Shown in pieces: positions 1 to 8,290 of a stretch of DNA of 64,000 nucleotides. Origin of the DNA: Gordonia phthalatica (GTDB lineage: Bacteria; Actinomycetota; Actinomycetes; Mycobacteriales; Mycobacteriaceae); the NCBI RefSeq assembly GCF_001305675.1, contig NZ_CP011853.1, positions 1,984,001-2,048,000 of the forward strand. The letters are read 5' to 3'. The position numbers and the translations under genes were made by a program. The first letter of the stretch is position 1. Every line of letters starts with the position of its first letter. A model generated the notes under the pieces. That model saw only the letters and a program-made list of their open reading frames with translations. It did not search any database and was not told where the DNA came from.

Positions 1-801
1 GGCGTCGTCGACCTGGTGGCCGACGACGAGGCGCACGCGGTCGACCTGGTGCGGAGGCTCCTCGGGTACTTCCAGGGCCCGGCGGCCGACTGGACGGCTC
101 CGGACCCGCGCCTCGCACGGCACGCGGTGCCCGAGAACCGGCTGCGCGCTTACGATGTGCGCGCCGCGATCGACGCCGTCGCCGATGTCGACTCGGTGCT
201 GGAACTCCGCCCGGACTACGCGCCGGGCATCGTCACCGGCTTCCTCCGCGTGGAGGGGCGGCCGTTCGGCTTCGTCGCCAACAGCGGCCTGCACCTCGGA
301 GGCGCCATCGACGCCGCGGGCGCCGACAAGCTCGGTGACTTCCTGGAGCTCTGCCAGCTGCGCGGTGTGCCGGTCGTGTCCTTCTGCGACACCCCGGGTT
401 TCATGGTGGGGCCGGACGCCGAGGAGCAGGCGACGGTGCGCCGGTTCTCCCGGCTGTTCTCGATCGGCGCTCGACTGACGGTCCCGCTGGGCGCGGTGGT
501 CCTCCGCAAGGGCTACGGTCTCGGCGCGATGGCGATGACCGGCGGCAGCTTCCGGGCCCCGCAATTCACCGTCGCCTGGCCGACCGGCGAGATCGGCGGC
601 ATGGGTCTCGAAGGCGCCGTCCGGCTCGGGTTCTCCAAGGAACTGGCGGCCGCTCCGGACGACGACGCGCGCGCCGAGCTCTACGACCAGCTGGTCGCGT
701 CGATGTACGAGCGCGGCCGCGGTCTGTCCGCAGCGATGACCTTCGAGCTCGACGACGTCATCGACCCCGCGGACACCCGGAGGTGGATCGCGACGCTGTG
801 A
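1..801 (+). CDS. Acyl-CoA carboxylase carboxyltransferase (AccD-like), 5' truncated by window edge
   Basis: C-terminal portion of a biotin-dependent carboxyltransferase, which moves CO2 from carboxybiotin to acetyl- or propionyl-CoA. The frame is open from base 1, so the gene begins outside the window; the GTG at 16 is internal. Visible family motifs are the DTPGFMVG oxyanion-hole segment, the GAMAMTGG turn and the APQFTVAWPTGEIGGMG stretch typical of the second crotonase-like half. It lies next to an esterase and a regulator rather than to a biotin carboxylase gene, so the substrate cannot be assigned. The family is clear; the exact subunit (AccD1, AccD2 or a fused alpha/beta type) is not. 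Confidence 0.85.
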   Translation, partial: GVVDLVADDEAHAVDLVRRLLGYFQGPAADWTAPDPRLARHAVPENRLRAYDVRAAIDAVADVDSVLELRPDYAPGIVTGFLRVEGRPFGFVANSGLHLGGAIDAAGADKLGDFLELCQLRGVPVVSFCDTPGFMVGPDAEEQATVRRFSRLFSIGARLTVPLGAVVLRKGYGLGAMAMTGGSFRAPQFTVAWPTGEIGGMGLEGAVRLGFSKELAAAPDDDARAELYDQLVASMYERGRGLSAAMTFELDDVIDPADTRRWIATL

Positions 802-936
802 CCCCCGGGCCGAGCGGGTCGGCATCGATGGCGCGATCACCTCGAAAGGTGGCGGATACGCCTATTGTTCGTCGTGTCGGGCACTCAGACCGTTGGTCAG
901 GTCAGAGCAACTGGCACAACCGACTTGGAGGATCCG

Positions 937-1917
937 ATGTCCAATCAGTCCGCACCGATCACGCCCTATCTGGAACCCGCCGCACAGCAACTGGTCGAGG
1001 CCACCGACCCGCATCCACGCATCTACGAACTCCCGCCGGAGGAGGGACGAGCGCTCCTTCAGGATCTGCAGAGCGACGCGTCGGTCGCGCGGCCCGAGGT
1101 CGACGAGGAGTGGGTGGACGTCGACACCGGTGAGTGGGGCGTGGTCCGGACACGGATCGTCAAGCCGAAGGGTGCTACCGGGACGTTGCCCGTGGTCTTT
1201 TACATCCATGGCGCCGGGTGGGTCTTCGGCGACGAGAACACCCATGATCGGCTGTTCCGCGAACTGACCGTCGGGGCGGACGCTGCCGGCGTCTTTCCCG
1301 TGTACCACCTCGCTCCGGAGAACCGCTATCCGACGCAGGTCGAGCAGAACTACGCGGTCGGCCGGTGGCTGCTGGAGCACGGTGCCGAGTACGGCCTCGA
1401 CACCTCGCGAGTCGCGGTCGTCGGCGAGTCGGTCGGCGGTTGCATGTCGACGGTGTTCGCGTTGATGAACGCCGAGCGCGGTGGTCTGGATCTCAAGGCC
1501 CAGATCCTGCTGTACCCCGTGACCGGCCCGGACTTCGACACCCCGTCGTACCAGCAGTTCGCCGAACACTACTACCTGACACGCGACGGCATGAAGTGGT
1601 TCTGGGACGCCTACACGACTGACGAGCGTGAGCGGGCCGAGCCCTATGCGTCACCGCTCCGTGCGACGCTCGACCAGCTGCGGCAGCTGCCGCCCGCGCT
1701 CGTCATCACCGCGGAGGCCGATGTGCTGCGGGACGGCGGCGAACTCTACGCCAACCGGCTCCGCGAAGCCGGTGTCGAGGTCACCGCTCTCCGCGTGAGC
1801 GGAACGGTCCACGATTTCCTTCTGCTCGACAGTCTCCGCGACACGCAGGCCGCGAACTTCGCCCGCGCGGTCTCGGTGGACGCGCTTCGTGCCGCCCTCC
1901 ACGGCGATCAGCGGTAA
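937..1917 (+). CDS. Alpha/beta hydrolase, HSL/GDXG-type esterase or lipase
   Basis: 326-residue cytosolic esterase of the hormone-sensitive-lipase group, hydrolysing short acyl esters. An HGAGWVFG oxyanion motif sits at residues 91-98, the nucleophile elbow GESVGG has Ser165, and the likely triad is completed by Asp262 (EADVLRDGG) and His292 (GTVHDF). The oxyanion motif reads HGAG instead of HGGG. The ATG at 937 was chosen because GGAG precedes it by 6 nt; an upstream in-frame TTG at 865 lacks a ribosome site. No signal peptide is visible. The next gene on the same strand is a GlxA-type regulator 45 bp downstream, which may control it; substrate unknown. Confidence 0.85.
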   Translation: MSNQSAPITPYLEPAAQQLVEATDPHPRIYELPPEEGRALLQDLQSDASVARPEVDEEWVDVDTGEWGVVRTRIVKPKGATGTLPVVFYIHGAGWVFGDENTHDRLFRELTVGADAAGVFPVYHLAPENRYPTQVEQNYAVGRWLLEHGAEYGLDTSRVAVVGESVGGCMSTVFALMNAERGGLDLKAQILLYPVTGPDFDTPSYQQFAEHYYLTRDGMKWFWDAYTTDERERAEPYASPLRATLDQLRQLPPALVITAEADVLRDGGELYANRLREAGVEVTALRVSGTVHDFLLLDSLRDTQAANFARAVSVDALRAALHGDQR

Positions 1918-1962
1918 GCGCAGCCGACGTACAGTCGGGGGACGGCGAGCGAAGGAGAACTG

Positions 1963-2976
1963 ATGGCGCGCAACGGCTCAGCGCAGGATCGCGGCTCCGG
2001 CGCCGTCGTCCCTCGGACTGTCGGTGAGATCGGCCTCGTGCAGTACCGCGACTGCCAGGAGTCGGCGATCCACGGTCTCGCCGACATCTTCCGCGTGGCG
2101 TCCGACTATGCCTCAGCGATCGAGAACCCGGCCTCGATCCGCGTCAGCACCTGGAGCATCGCCGACGCGGCCTCGGGCCCCGCGGTGGTCTGCACCTCTG
2201 ACACACAGCCGGAGAGCGAGCACCGGATCGATCACGTGATCCTGCCGCCGAGTCTGCGCGTCCCCGAGCTCATGGAAGCGGATGAGCGGCTCAGCGCCTG
2301 GATCCGCGACCAGCGAGCCGGGGGCACCGTGCCGTGCGCCGTCTGTGCCGGCGTCTTCGTCCTGGCCGAGACGGGCCTGCTGGACGGCAGATCGGCGACG
2401 ACGCACTGGGCATTCGCCGACGAACTCGCCGCGAAGTTCCCCGCGATCTCCGTGGACGCCGACCGCATGGTGATCGACGACGTGGACATCGTCACCGCCG
2501 CGGGCATCCTCGCGTGGGTGGACCTGGGCCTGACGCTGGTGGAACGGTATCTGGGACCCGCCATCATGCTTCGGACCGCGCGGTTCATCCTTGCCGACCC
2601 TCCGCGTCGAACACAGGCGACGTACCGAGAGTTCAACCCGAACCTCCGCCACGGCGACACCGAGGTGCTCGTCGCGCAGCACCACGTCCACACCCACTAC
2701 GCGGAACCGATGCCGCTCAACCGGCTCGCCGAGCTCGCCGGAATCGCTCCCAGGACCCTGCAGCGTCGATTCAAGAGCGCGACGACGATGGCACCGACCG
2801 AATACATTCAGGCGGTGCGCCTGGCGAAGGCACGCGAAGAACTCGAACTGACCACGCGATCCGTGGAGCAGATCGCCCGTGGCGTCGGCTACGAGGACGT
2901 GTCGACGTTCCGGCGGATCTTCAAGCGGACGACGAACCTCACACCCGGGCAGTATCGGGAGAAGTTCGGCGTCTGA
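1963..2976 (+). CDS. GlxA-type AraC-family transcriptional regulator with DJ-1/PfpI domain
   Basis: 337-residue DNA-binding protein. Residues about 22-195 form a DJ-1/PfpI-like (glutamine-amidotransferase-fold) sensor domain with the elbow Cys128 in CAVCAG; residues about 235-335 form the paired AraC/XylS helix-turn-helix, with TLQRRFK and the second signature GYEDVSTFRRIFKR...TPGQYR. Members sense small metabolites and activate adjacent catabolic genes. The start ATG has GAAGGAG 6 nt upstream. It follows the esterase on the same strand and ends just before the convergent sigA gene. Ligand and target are unknown; the esterase is the obvious candidate target by position only. Confidence 0.88.
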   Translation: MARNGSAQDRGSGAVVPRTVGEIGLVQYRDCQESAIHGLADIFRVASDYASAIENPASIRVSTWSIADAASGPAVVCTSDTQPESEHRIDHVILPPSLRVPELMEADERLSAWIRDQRAGGTVPCAVCAGVFVLAETGLLDGRSATTHWAFADELAAKFPAISVDADRMVIDDVDIVTAAGILAWVDLGLTLVERYLGPAIMLRTARFILADPPRRTQATYREFNPNLRHGDTEVLVAQHHVHTHYAEPMPLNRLAELAGIAPRTLQRRFKSATTMAPTEYIQAVRLAKAREELELTTRSVEQIARGVGYEDVSTFRRIFKRTTNLTPGQYREKFGV

Positions 2977-3002
2977 CGAAGGACCTGGTCCGAACCTCGT
3001 TC

Positions 3003-4433
3003 CTAGTCCAGGTAGTCGCGGAGCACCTGGGAGCGGCTCGGGTGGCGGAGCTTGCTCATCGTCTTCGACTCGATCTGCCGGATGCGCTCGCGCGTCACGC
3101 CGTAGACCTGACCGATCTCGTCCAGGGTGCGCGGCTGCCCGTCGGTGAGGCCGAAGCGCAGGCGCACGACGCCCGCCTCACGCTCGGAGAGCGTGTCGAG
3201 CACGTCCTGCAGCTGATCCTGCAGCAGCGTGAAGCTGACGGCGTCGACGGCCACGACGGCCTCGGAGTCCTCGATGAAGTCGCCGAGCTGGCTGTCGCCC
3301 TCGTCGCCGATGGTCTGGTCCAGGGAGATCGGCTCACGGGCGTACTGCTGGATCTCCAGTACCTTCTCCGGCGTGATGTCCATCTCCTTGGCGAGCTCTT
3401 CCGGAGTCGGCTCGCGGCCGAGGTCCTGGAGCAGTTCGCGCTGGATGCGGCCGAGCTTGTTGATGACCTCCACCATGTGCACCGGGATGCGGATGGTGCG
3501 AGCCTGGTCGGCCATCGCGCGGGTGATGGCCTGGCGGATCCACCACGTGGCGTAGGTCGAGAACTTGTAGCCCTTGGTGTAGTCGAACTTCTCGACGGCG
3601 CGGATCAGACCCAGGTTGCCCTCCTGGATCAGATCGAGGAACGCCATGCCGCGGCCGGTGTAGCGCTTGGCCAGCGAGACGACCAGTCGGAGGTTCGCTT
3701 CGAGGAGGTGGTTCTTGGCGCGGTTGCCGTCGCGGGAGATCCACGACAGATCGCGACGCTGAGCGACCGACAGCTTCTCGCCGGACTCCATCACGCGACG
3801 CAGGCGCTCAGTGGCGAACAGGCCGGCCTCGATGCGCTTGGCGAGCTCGACCTCCTCCTCGGCATTCAGGAGGGCGACCTTACCGATCTGCTTGAGGTAG
3901 GCGCGGACCGAGTCGGCCGAGGCCGTGAGCTCGGCGTCCTTGCGGGCCTGCCGGAGCGCCTCGGACTCCTCTTCGTCCCAGACGAAGTCGGGCTTGCTCT
4001 CGGCGTCCTTCTTCTTGGTGGTGCGCGTCGACTTGGTGGCCTTGCGTGCGGTCTTCTTGGCCGCAGGCTTCACATCGTCGTCATCATCGTCATCGTCTTC
4101 GATGACCAGATCCTCGTCGGCGAGATCGATCTGCGAATCGTCGACGTCGTCGAGGCCCTCGCCCTGCTCGTTCTCGTCGACGTCGACCGACGGATCGGCG
4201 GCCTTGGTTCCCGCACGCTTGGCCGCGGTCTTCTTCGCTGCCGTCTTCTTGGCCGCGGTCTTCTTCGCAGCGGTCTTCTTGGCTGCCGTCTTCTTGGCCG
4301 CGGTCTTCTTCGCTGCAGCCTTCTTAGCGGGTGCCTTCTTGGCCGGCGCCTTCTTGGCGGGGGCCTTCTTGGCTGCTACCGGCTCATCTCCGGTGGCTTC
4401 AACTGCTGCGTCGGTGGACTTGGTGGTTGCCAC
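3003..4433 (-). CDS. sigA: Principal RNA polymerase sigma factor SigA (RpoD/HrdB)
   Basis: 476-residue primary sigma factor that directs RNA polymerase to housekeeping promoters. Residues 20-73 are an Ala/Lys repeat tract (KKTAA and APAKK units), 81-120 are acidic and end in a run of eight Asp, and the conserved core begins near 173. Region 2 carries NLRLVVSLAKRYTGRGM...DLIQEGNLGLIRAVEKFDY and the YATWWIRQAI -10 contact helix (about 247-305); region 4 ends with the helix VTRERIRQIE (446-455). It starts with GTG after GAAAGG at 6 nt. The gene lies downstream of ppgK, as in M. tuberculosis. Identification is secure. Confidence 0.98.
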   Translation of the reverse strand: MATTKSTDAAVEATGDEPVAAKKAPAKKAPAKKAPAKKAAAKKTAAKKTAAKKTAAKKTAAKKTAAKKTAAKRAGTKAADPSVDVDENEQGEGLDDVDDSQIDLADEDLVIEDDDDDDDDVKPAAKKTARKATKSTRTTKKKDAESKPDFVWDEEESEALRQARKDAELTASADSVRAYLKQIGKVALLNAEEEVELAKRIEAGLFATERLRRVMESGEKLSVAQRRDLSWISRDGNRAKNHLLEANLRLVVSLAKRYTGRGMAFLDLIQEGNLGLIRAVEKFDYTKGYKFSTYATWWIRQAITRAMADQARTIRIPVHMVEVINKLGRIQRELLQDLGREPTPEELAKEMDITPEKVLEIQQYAREPISLDQTIGDEGDSQLGDFIEDSEAVVAVDAVSFTLLQDQLQDVLDTLSEREAGVVRLRFGLTDGQPRTLDEIGQVYGVTRERIRQIESKTMSKLRHPSRSQVLRDYLD

Positions 4434-4543
4434 TTACAACCTTTCGACAGAATCACGGGCGGCACGGCGAGGCACGTCCCGAGGGGACGCGTCGGCGTGG
4501 GCGAAGGGGCTTGAGGGCTTCGGTGCGGGGACCGATAGGCACC

Positions 4544-4549
4544 ATTGTA
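4544..4549 (-). promoter_or_regulatory. Candidate sigA promoter -10 box
   Basis: Read on the minus strand this is TACAAT, about 105 nt upstream of the sigA start, within the 188-bp gap between ppgK and sigA. A TGTGTT hexamer 17 nt further upstream is a weak -35 candidate. It implies a leader of about 100 nt for sigA. Inferred from sequence alone. Confidence 0.4.
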
Positions 4550-4621
4550 ACGACAAGGTTGCCGAGAACACATGCACCTACCGCTTCTCGACGCGCAGAA
4601 GTGCCCCGAATCCAGCGGAAA

Positions 4622-5428
4622 TCAGAACGACAGGCCCTCGTCGACCGCGATCGCCGCCCCCACGATTCCGGCGGTGTTGCGCAGTTTCGCGGCGACGACC
4701 GGCGTCTCGTTGGTCAAGAGCGGGATCCACTGATCGCCCTTGCGGCTGATGCCGCCGCCGACGATGAAGAGTGCGGGGGAGAAGATCGCCTCGTAGTGCG
4801 TCAGCACCTTCGAGACCTTCTTGGTCCACTTGGCAAGCGACCAGCCCTTGTCCTCCCGGACTTTCGCGGACGCCTGATGTTCGGCCTCCTTGCCGTCGAC
4901 CTCCAGGTGGCCGAACTCCGTGTTCGGCACCAGGGTGCCGTTGTAGATCAGGGCCGAACCGATCCCGGTGCCGAAGGTGAGCAGGATGACGGTGCCCTCG
5001 GTGATCTCCGCGCCGCCGCCGAACCGCTGCTCGGCGATGCCTGCCGCGTCGGCGTCGTTCAGCACCGACACCCGGCGGCCGCCGAGACGCTCGCTGAACA
5101 ACGTGTTCAGGTCGGTTCCCTTCCACGTGCCGTCGATGTTCGCTGCCGACCGCATGACGCCGTCGCGCACCACGCCGGGGACGGTGAGACCGACGGGACC
5201 GGTCCACCCGAAGTGGTCGACGATCTGGGCGGCGGTGTCGGCGACCGCGGCGGGTGTCGCCGGCTGCGGGGTGGGGATCCGGTGACGATCACCGACGAAC
5301 TCGCCGGTGCGGAGGTCGACGATCGCGCCCTTGACTCCGGAACCGCCGATGTCGATGCCGAAGCCGAGATGTGATGAAGGACTGGGGGAATGGTCGGAGG
5401 CCAACACAGTGACCTGTGCGTTGGGCAT
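4622..5428 (-). CDS. ppgK: Polyphosphate glucokinase
   Basis: 268-residue ROK-family kinase that phosphorylates glucose using inorganic polyphosphate or ATP, feeding glycolysis in the cytosol. The phosphate-binding loop FGIDIGGSGVKG, the catalytic Asp in VLNDADAAG and the second phosphate motif LLTFGTGIGSAL are all present. The ATG at 5428 has AAAGG 7 nt upstream and gives the usual family length; an upstream in-frame GTG at 5485 would add 19 residues and run into the divergent suhB promoter. Gene order ppgK-sigA is conserved in mycolata. Identification is strong. Confidence 0.95.
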   Translation of the reverse strand: MPNAQVTVLASDHSPSPSSHLGFGIDIGGSGVKGAIVDLRTGEFVGDRHRIPTPQPATPAAVADTAAQIVDHFGWTGPVGLTVPGVVRDGVMRSAANIDGTWKGTDLNTLFSERLGGRRVSVLNDADAAGIAEQRFGGGAEITEGTVILLTFGTGIGSALIYNGTLVPNTEFGHLEVDGKEAEHQASAKVREDKGWSLAKWTKKVSKVLTHYEAIFSPALFIVGGGISRKGDQWIPLLTNETPVVAAKLRNTAGIVGAAIAVDEGLSF

Positions 5429-5487
5429 CGGTCCGCCTTTCTCGGCAGGTGGAAGCGCTGACGACGATCCGGGGTGGACGGTCACAC

Positions 5488-5493
5488 TAGACT
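5488..5493 (+). promoter_or_regulatory. Leaderless -10 box of suhB
   Basis: TAGACT followed by exactly 6 nt and then the GTG start at 5500, so the transcript should begin at or next to the start codon. No Shine-Dalgarno precedes that GTG. Confidence 0.6.
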
Positions 5494-5499
5494 CTAGGC

Positions 5500-6381
5500 G
5501 TGAGGTCTCCCGGATATTCTGTTGTGCCCACCGAACTCGCCGACATCGCCCGTCGCGTCGCCGAACGCGCCGCCGAGCACGTTCGCGGTCGACGCGGTGA
5601 ACTGTTCGCCCCCACCGGCACCCGTGCGGTCGACGACGCGGTCTCGGCCAAATCGACGCCGACCGACCCGGTGACGGTCGCGGACACCGAGACCGAGGCC
5701 CTGGTCCGCGAACTGCTGCGTCAGGAGCGCCCGGACGACGAGATCCTCGGGGAGGAGGCCGGCGGCTCGGTCGCGGTGCCGAACGGGGTGCGCTGGGTGG
5801 TGGACCCGATCGACGGGACCGTCAACTTCCTGTACGGCATCCCCGCCTATGCGGTGTCCGTCGCCGCCCAGGTGGACGGCCGCTCGGTGGCCGGCGCGGT
5901 GGTCGACGTCGCGCGCGGGGTCACGTACTGGGCGGCGGTCGGCGAGGGCGCGTGGGCGGCGGGACTCGGTGCCGCGGACGCCGACCCCGTGCGGTTGTCG
6001 TGCAATCCGATCACCGATGTCGGTCTCGCGCTCGTCGCCACCGGCTTCGCGTACTCCCGCGAGCGTCGCGTCCGACAGGGCGCACTGATCGGTCGGCTGC
6101 TGCCGGAGGTCCGCGACATCCGGCGCGTCGGCGCCGCCGCCATCGACCTGTGCATGGTGGCCTCGGGCGCGGTGGACGCGCACGTGGAGCACGGGCTGAG
6201 CCCGTGGGACTGGGCGGCCGGCGGACTGATCGCGGCCGAGGCCGGTGCGCGCGTGGTCCTGCCCCCGGCCGACTCCCGGTCGGCGGACGGACACGCCACC
6301 ATCGCGGCGGCTCCGGGCATCGCCGACCAGTTCATCGCGACGCTGGACCGGATCGGCGCCTGCGCGGCCCTGCCGGACTAG
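5500..6381 (+). CDS. suhB: Inositol-1-monophosphatase family protein (SuhB-like)
   Basis: 293-residue Mg-dependent phosphatase of the IMPase/FBPase superfamily, hydrolysing inositol monophosphate; inositol feeds phosphatidylinositol and PIM synthesis in this group. The metal-binding motifs are GEEAGG, DPIDGTVNFLYG (DPxDGTxN) and the C-terminal SPWDWAAGGLIAAEAGA (WDxAAG). The start GTG at 5500 is supported by a -10 box 6 nt upstream; the GTG at 5521 is a second possibility. It is divergent from ppgK and its 3' end faces cei. Related proteins can also be histidinol-phosphate phosphatases, so substrate is not certain. Confidence 0.88.
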   Translation: MRSPGYSVVPTELADIARRVAERAAEHVRGRRGELFAPTGTRAVDDAVSAKSTPTDPVTVADTETEALVRELLRQERPDDEILGEEAGGSVAVPNGVRWVVDPIDGTVNFLYGIPAYAVSVAAQVDGRSVAGAVVDVARGVTYWAAVGEGAWAAGLGAADADPVRLSCNPITDVGLALVATGFAYSRERRVRQGALIGRLLPEVRDIRRVGAAAIDLCMVASGAVDAHVEHGLSPWDWAAGGLIAAEAGARVVLPPADSRSADGHATIAAAPGIADQFIATLDRIGACAALPD

Positions 6382-6404
6382 GCGGTAACGCGACCGATGC
6401 CCGG

Positions 6405-7085
6405 CTAGCAGGGCTGGTTGTGCACGGACTCGATCAGGGACCGGTCGATCGCGGTCTTCGGGTTCTTCGGGTCCACCGAGCGGAGTGCTTCGAGCGCGGC
6501 CTGCGTGTCCTGGCTCGGGCGGGTGCTGGTGTGGTACTCGCCGAGGACCAGGTCGACGTCGGTGCCCTTGCGGCCGTCGTTGACCAGCTGGGCGCAGGGA
6601 GCGGCGAGCCAGACGGCGGCCGCGGCGGCCTGCCCGGCCTGACCGAACCGGATCTGGGCGACGCAGTGCAGGTTGCGGTCGGTGTAGATCGTGTCGTCAC
6701 CGTAGGCGGGTTCGCCGGGGACGAATCCCTCGGTCACCAGGTCGTCGCTGACGCTGCGGGCCGACCCGCGCTCGGCGGCGGCGTTCAACACGGAGACCCG
6801 GAAGGTCGTCAGGCCCGCGGGGGCCACGCTCAGCATGTCGGTCTCGCTGACCGGCTTCAGTTCGACGGGAGCCGGTGCACCGGGTTTCGCCGACGGCGAT
6901 GCGACGGGCATGTTGCAGTCGGTCGGGCGGGCTTCGTCACCGCCGCCGGTCAGGACCACGGTCCAGGTGGTGATGGCGGCGACGGCCAAGACCGCGACGA
7001 CGATCAGTGCGGGCACCATCCGGCGACGCCGGAACGGGCGGCCCTTCACATCGGTCGTGTAGCCGGTGGCGATCTTCGAGACCAC
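6405..7085 (-). CDS. cei: Envelope integrity protein Cei, LytR_C domain
   Basis: 226-residue inner-membrane protein with one N-terminal transmembrane helix (MVPALIVVAVLAVAAITTWTVVL after an Arg-rich cytosolic end) and an extracytoplasmic LytR_C-type domain (FRVSVLNAAAERGSARSVSDDL). Its orthologue (Rv2700) is required for cell-envelope integrity and intracellular survival in M. tuberculosis. Three Cys residues are exported (TDCN, LHC, APC) plus a terminal Cys. I chose the GTG at 7085 because it gives close to the family length; the frame stays open to 7223 with no good ribosome site, so the start is uncertain. It is convergent with suhB. Confidence 0.82.
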   Translation of the reverse strand: MVSKIATGYTTDVKGRPFRRRRMVPALIVVAVLAVAAITTWTVVLTGGGDEARPTDCNMPVASPSAKPGAPAPVELKPVSETDMLSVAPAGLTTFRVSVLNAAAERGSARSVSDDLVTEGFVPGEPAYGDDTIYTDRNLHCVAQIRFGQAGQAAAAAVWLAAPCAQLVNDGRKGTDVDLVLGEYHTSTRPSQDTQAALEALRSVDPKNPKTAIDRSLIESVHNQPC

Positions 7086-7234
7086 GACGCGCAAGCACCT
7101 TCTTCCGGTTTCGGGAGTCTGAACCACGGGATCGGAACCACTGTAAACGTCGATCGACGACTGCGCCGGTAAGGTGCGCGGCGCGCCGACATAAGTCGAG
7201 TTCGGTGCCTCTGACCGGCGCAATCACGGTGGGG

Positions 7235-7263
7235 TTGACTTCTGGTATCGGTCCACCTAGAAT
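7235..7263 (+). promoter_or_regulatory. SigA-type promoter for the DUF4193 gene with long leader
   Basis: TTGACT at 7235-7240, a 17-nt spacer, then TAGAAT at 7258-7263: a near-consensus housekeeping promoter. The predicted 5' leader is about 105 nt and starts with a small hairpin (CATCAC-TTG-GTGATG, 7279-7293). The remaining 7086-7234 interval upstream of cei has no further gene that I can see. Confidence 0.65.
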
Positions 7264-7376
7264 TCGGGCGCCCAACATCATCACTTGGTGATGCGAGGGG
7301 TTGGAGACCTCCACCACAAGTGTGTTCTCCCATAGCAATCCGCAACGACACCTACAGAACCCAGGTTAGGCACATT

Positions 7377-7676
7377 ATGGCAACCGATTACGACGCTCCG
7401 CGTCGCAGCAACGATGACGACATCGCCCCGGATTCGCTGGAGGAGCTGAAGGCTCGTCGCAATGAAGCGAAAGCCGCTGCGGTCGACGTCGACGAGGGCG
7501 ATACCGCTGAATCGTTCGAGCTGCCGGGTGCGGATCTGTCGGGCGAAGAGCTCTCGGTCCGTGTGGTTCCGAAGCAGGACGACGAGTTCACGTGCTCGAG
7601 CTGCTTCCTCGTCTACCACCGCAATCGCCTGGCCGAACAGCACGGCAACCAGATGATCTGCGTCGACTGCGCTTAG
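7377..7676 (+). CDS. DUF4193 zinc-ribbon-like protein
   Basis: 99-residue small acidic protein found throughout actinobacteria (Rv2699c family). Two CxxC pairs near the C-terminus (TCSSC and ICVDC) suggest a zinc ribbon, and the N-terminal half is rich in Asp and Glu and probably flexible. No function is established. The ATG at 7377 matches the family length, but the ribosome site is weak (AGG, 9 nt away). It has its own strong promoter with a leader of about 105 nt, indicating high expression, and is convergent with the DUF3093 gene. Confidence 0.88.
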   Translation: MATDYDAPRRSNDDDIAPDSLEELKARRNEAKAAAVDVDEGDTAESFELPGADLSGEELSVRVVPKQDDEFTCSSCFLVYHRNRLAEQHGNQMICVDCA

Positions 7677-7706
7677 GCCCGGTGTTCGCTGAGACTAGCC
7701 CTAAGG

Positions 7707-7738
7707 ACGCCGCGCCGAGCCTCAGCTCTGCGCGGCGT
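7707..7738. terminator. Bidirectional hairpin between DUF4193 and DUF3093 genes
   Basis: ACGCCGCGC at 7707-7715 pairs perfectly with GCGCGGCGT at 7730-7738. It follows the DUF4193 stop and overlaps the end of the convergent DUF3093 gene; TTCTTCG follows on the plus strand. Probable shared terminator. Confidence 0.55.
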
Positions 7739-8249
7739 TCTTCGTCTCCGCGTCACGGCCTGCGTCGCCCAGACCGAGGGCGGCGAGCACCTGTTCGGGG
7801 TGCCGAGTGGACAGCAGCCAGTACGGCGTCGGATCGTCGGGGTCGTCGAGGACCACCAGGACCATGGTCTTGACCCATGCGCGGTGGATGACATACGCCG
7901 CCGGGTCGAGCTGCCTGCCCATGGCCGCGCTGCGCTGACTGGCGGCGATGACGGCACCGCGCGAGATGACGTCCGCGGGGAGGGTGGCCTTGCCGGCGTG
8001 GAGATCGCCGTCGGCGTCGACGCGCAGGGGAGTGCGGCCCATCGAGTAGAGCAGCCACCCCAGGAGGAGTGCGAGAACCGGGTAGGCGCCGTAACTCCAG
8101 GTCTGACGGTAGGCGGCCAGGTTGACCTCGTAGCCGAGGAGTCCGACGACGACCAGGGAGGCGATCCACCACCACCACGGGACGGTGAGACGTTCATGGA
8201 AGCGGTCCGGTCGCGACGAGGACGAGGGCTGCGGGGCTGCTTGAGTCAC
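7722..8249 (-). CDS. DUF3093 membrane protein
   Basis: 175-residue protein with two closely spaced N-terminal transmembrane segments (WWWWIASLVVVGLLGYEV and YGAYPVLALLLGWLLYSMG) followed by a cytosolic domain containing DVISRGAVIAASQRSAAMGRQLDPAAYVIHRAWV. It corresponds to the Rv2698 family, which has no assigned role. The start GTG lies 6 nt after a TAGGCT -10 box with no usable ribosome site, consistent with a leaderless message. It is divergent from dut, whose start has the same arrangement 42 bp away, so both genes share a compact promoter region. Confidence 0.82.
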   Translation of the reverse strand: MTQAAPQPSSSSRPDRFHERLTVPWWWWIASLVVVGLLGYEVNLAAYRQTWSYGAYPVLALLLGWLLYSMGRTPLRVDADGDLHAGKATLPADVISRGAVIAASQRSAAMGRQLDPAAYVIHRAWVKTMVLVVLDDPDDPTPYWLLSTRHPEQVLAALGLGDAGRDAETKNAAQS

Positions 8250-8255
8250 GTCCTC

Positions 8256-8284
8256 AGCCTAGTGCGGACGCGGCCTAGTAGTCT
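8256..8284. promoter_or_regulatory. Back-to-back leaderless -10 boxes for DUF3093 and dut
   Basis: On the minus strand TAGGCT (8256-8261) is 6 nt from the DUF3093 GTG; on the plus strand TAGTCT (8279-8284) is 6 nt from the dut GTG. The whole divergent control region is only 41 bp, so the two -35 regions overlap. Confidence 0.6.
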
Positions 8285-8290
8285 GCGGGG

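Noticed and set aside
1..801. Carboxyltransferase considered as a truncated pseudogene
   Set aside because: The frame is open at base 1, so truncation is explained by the window edge.
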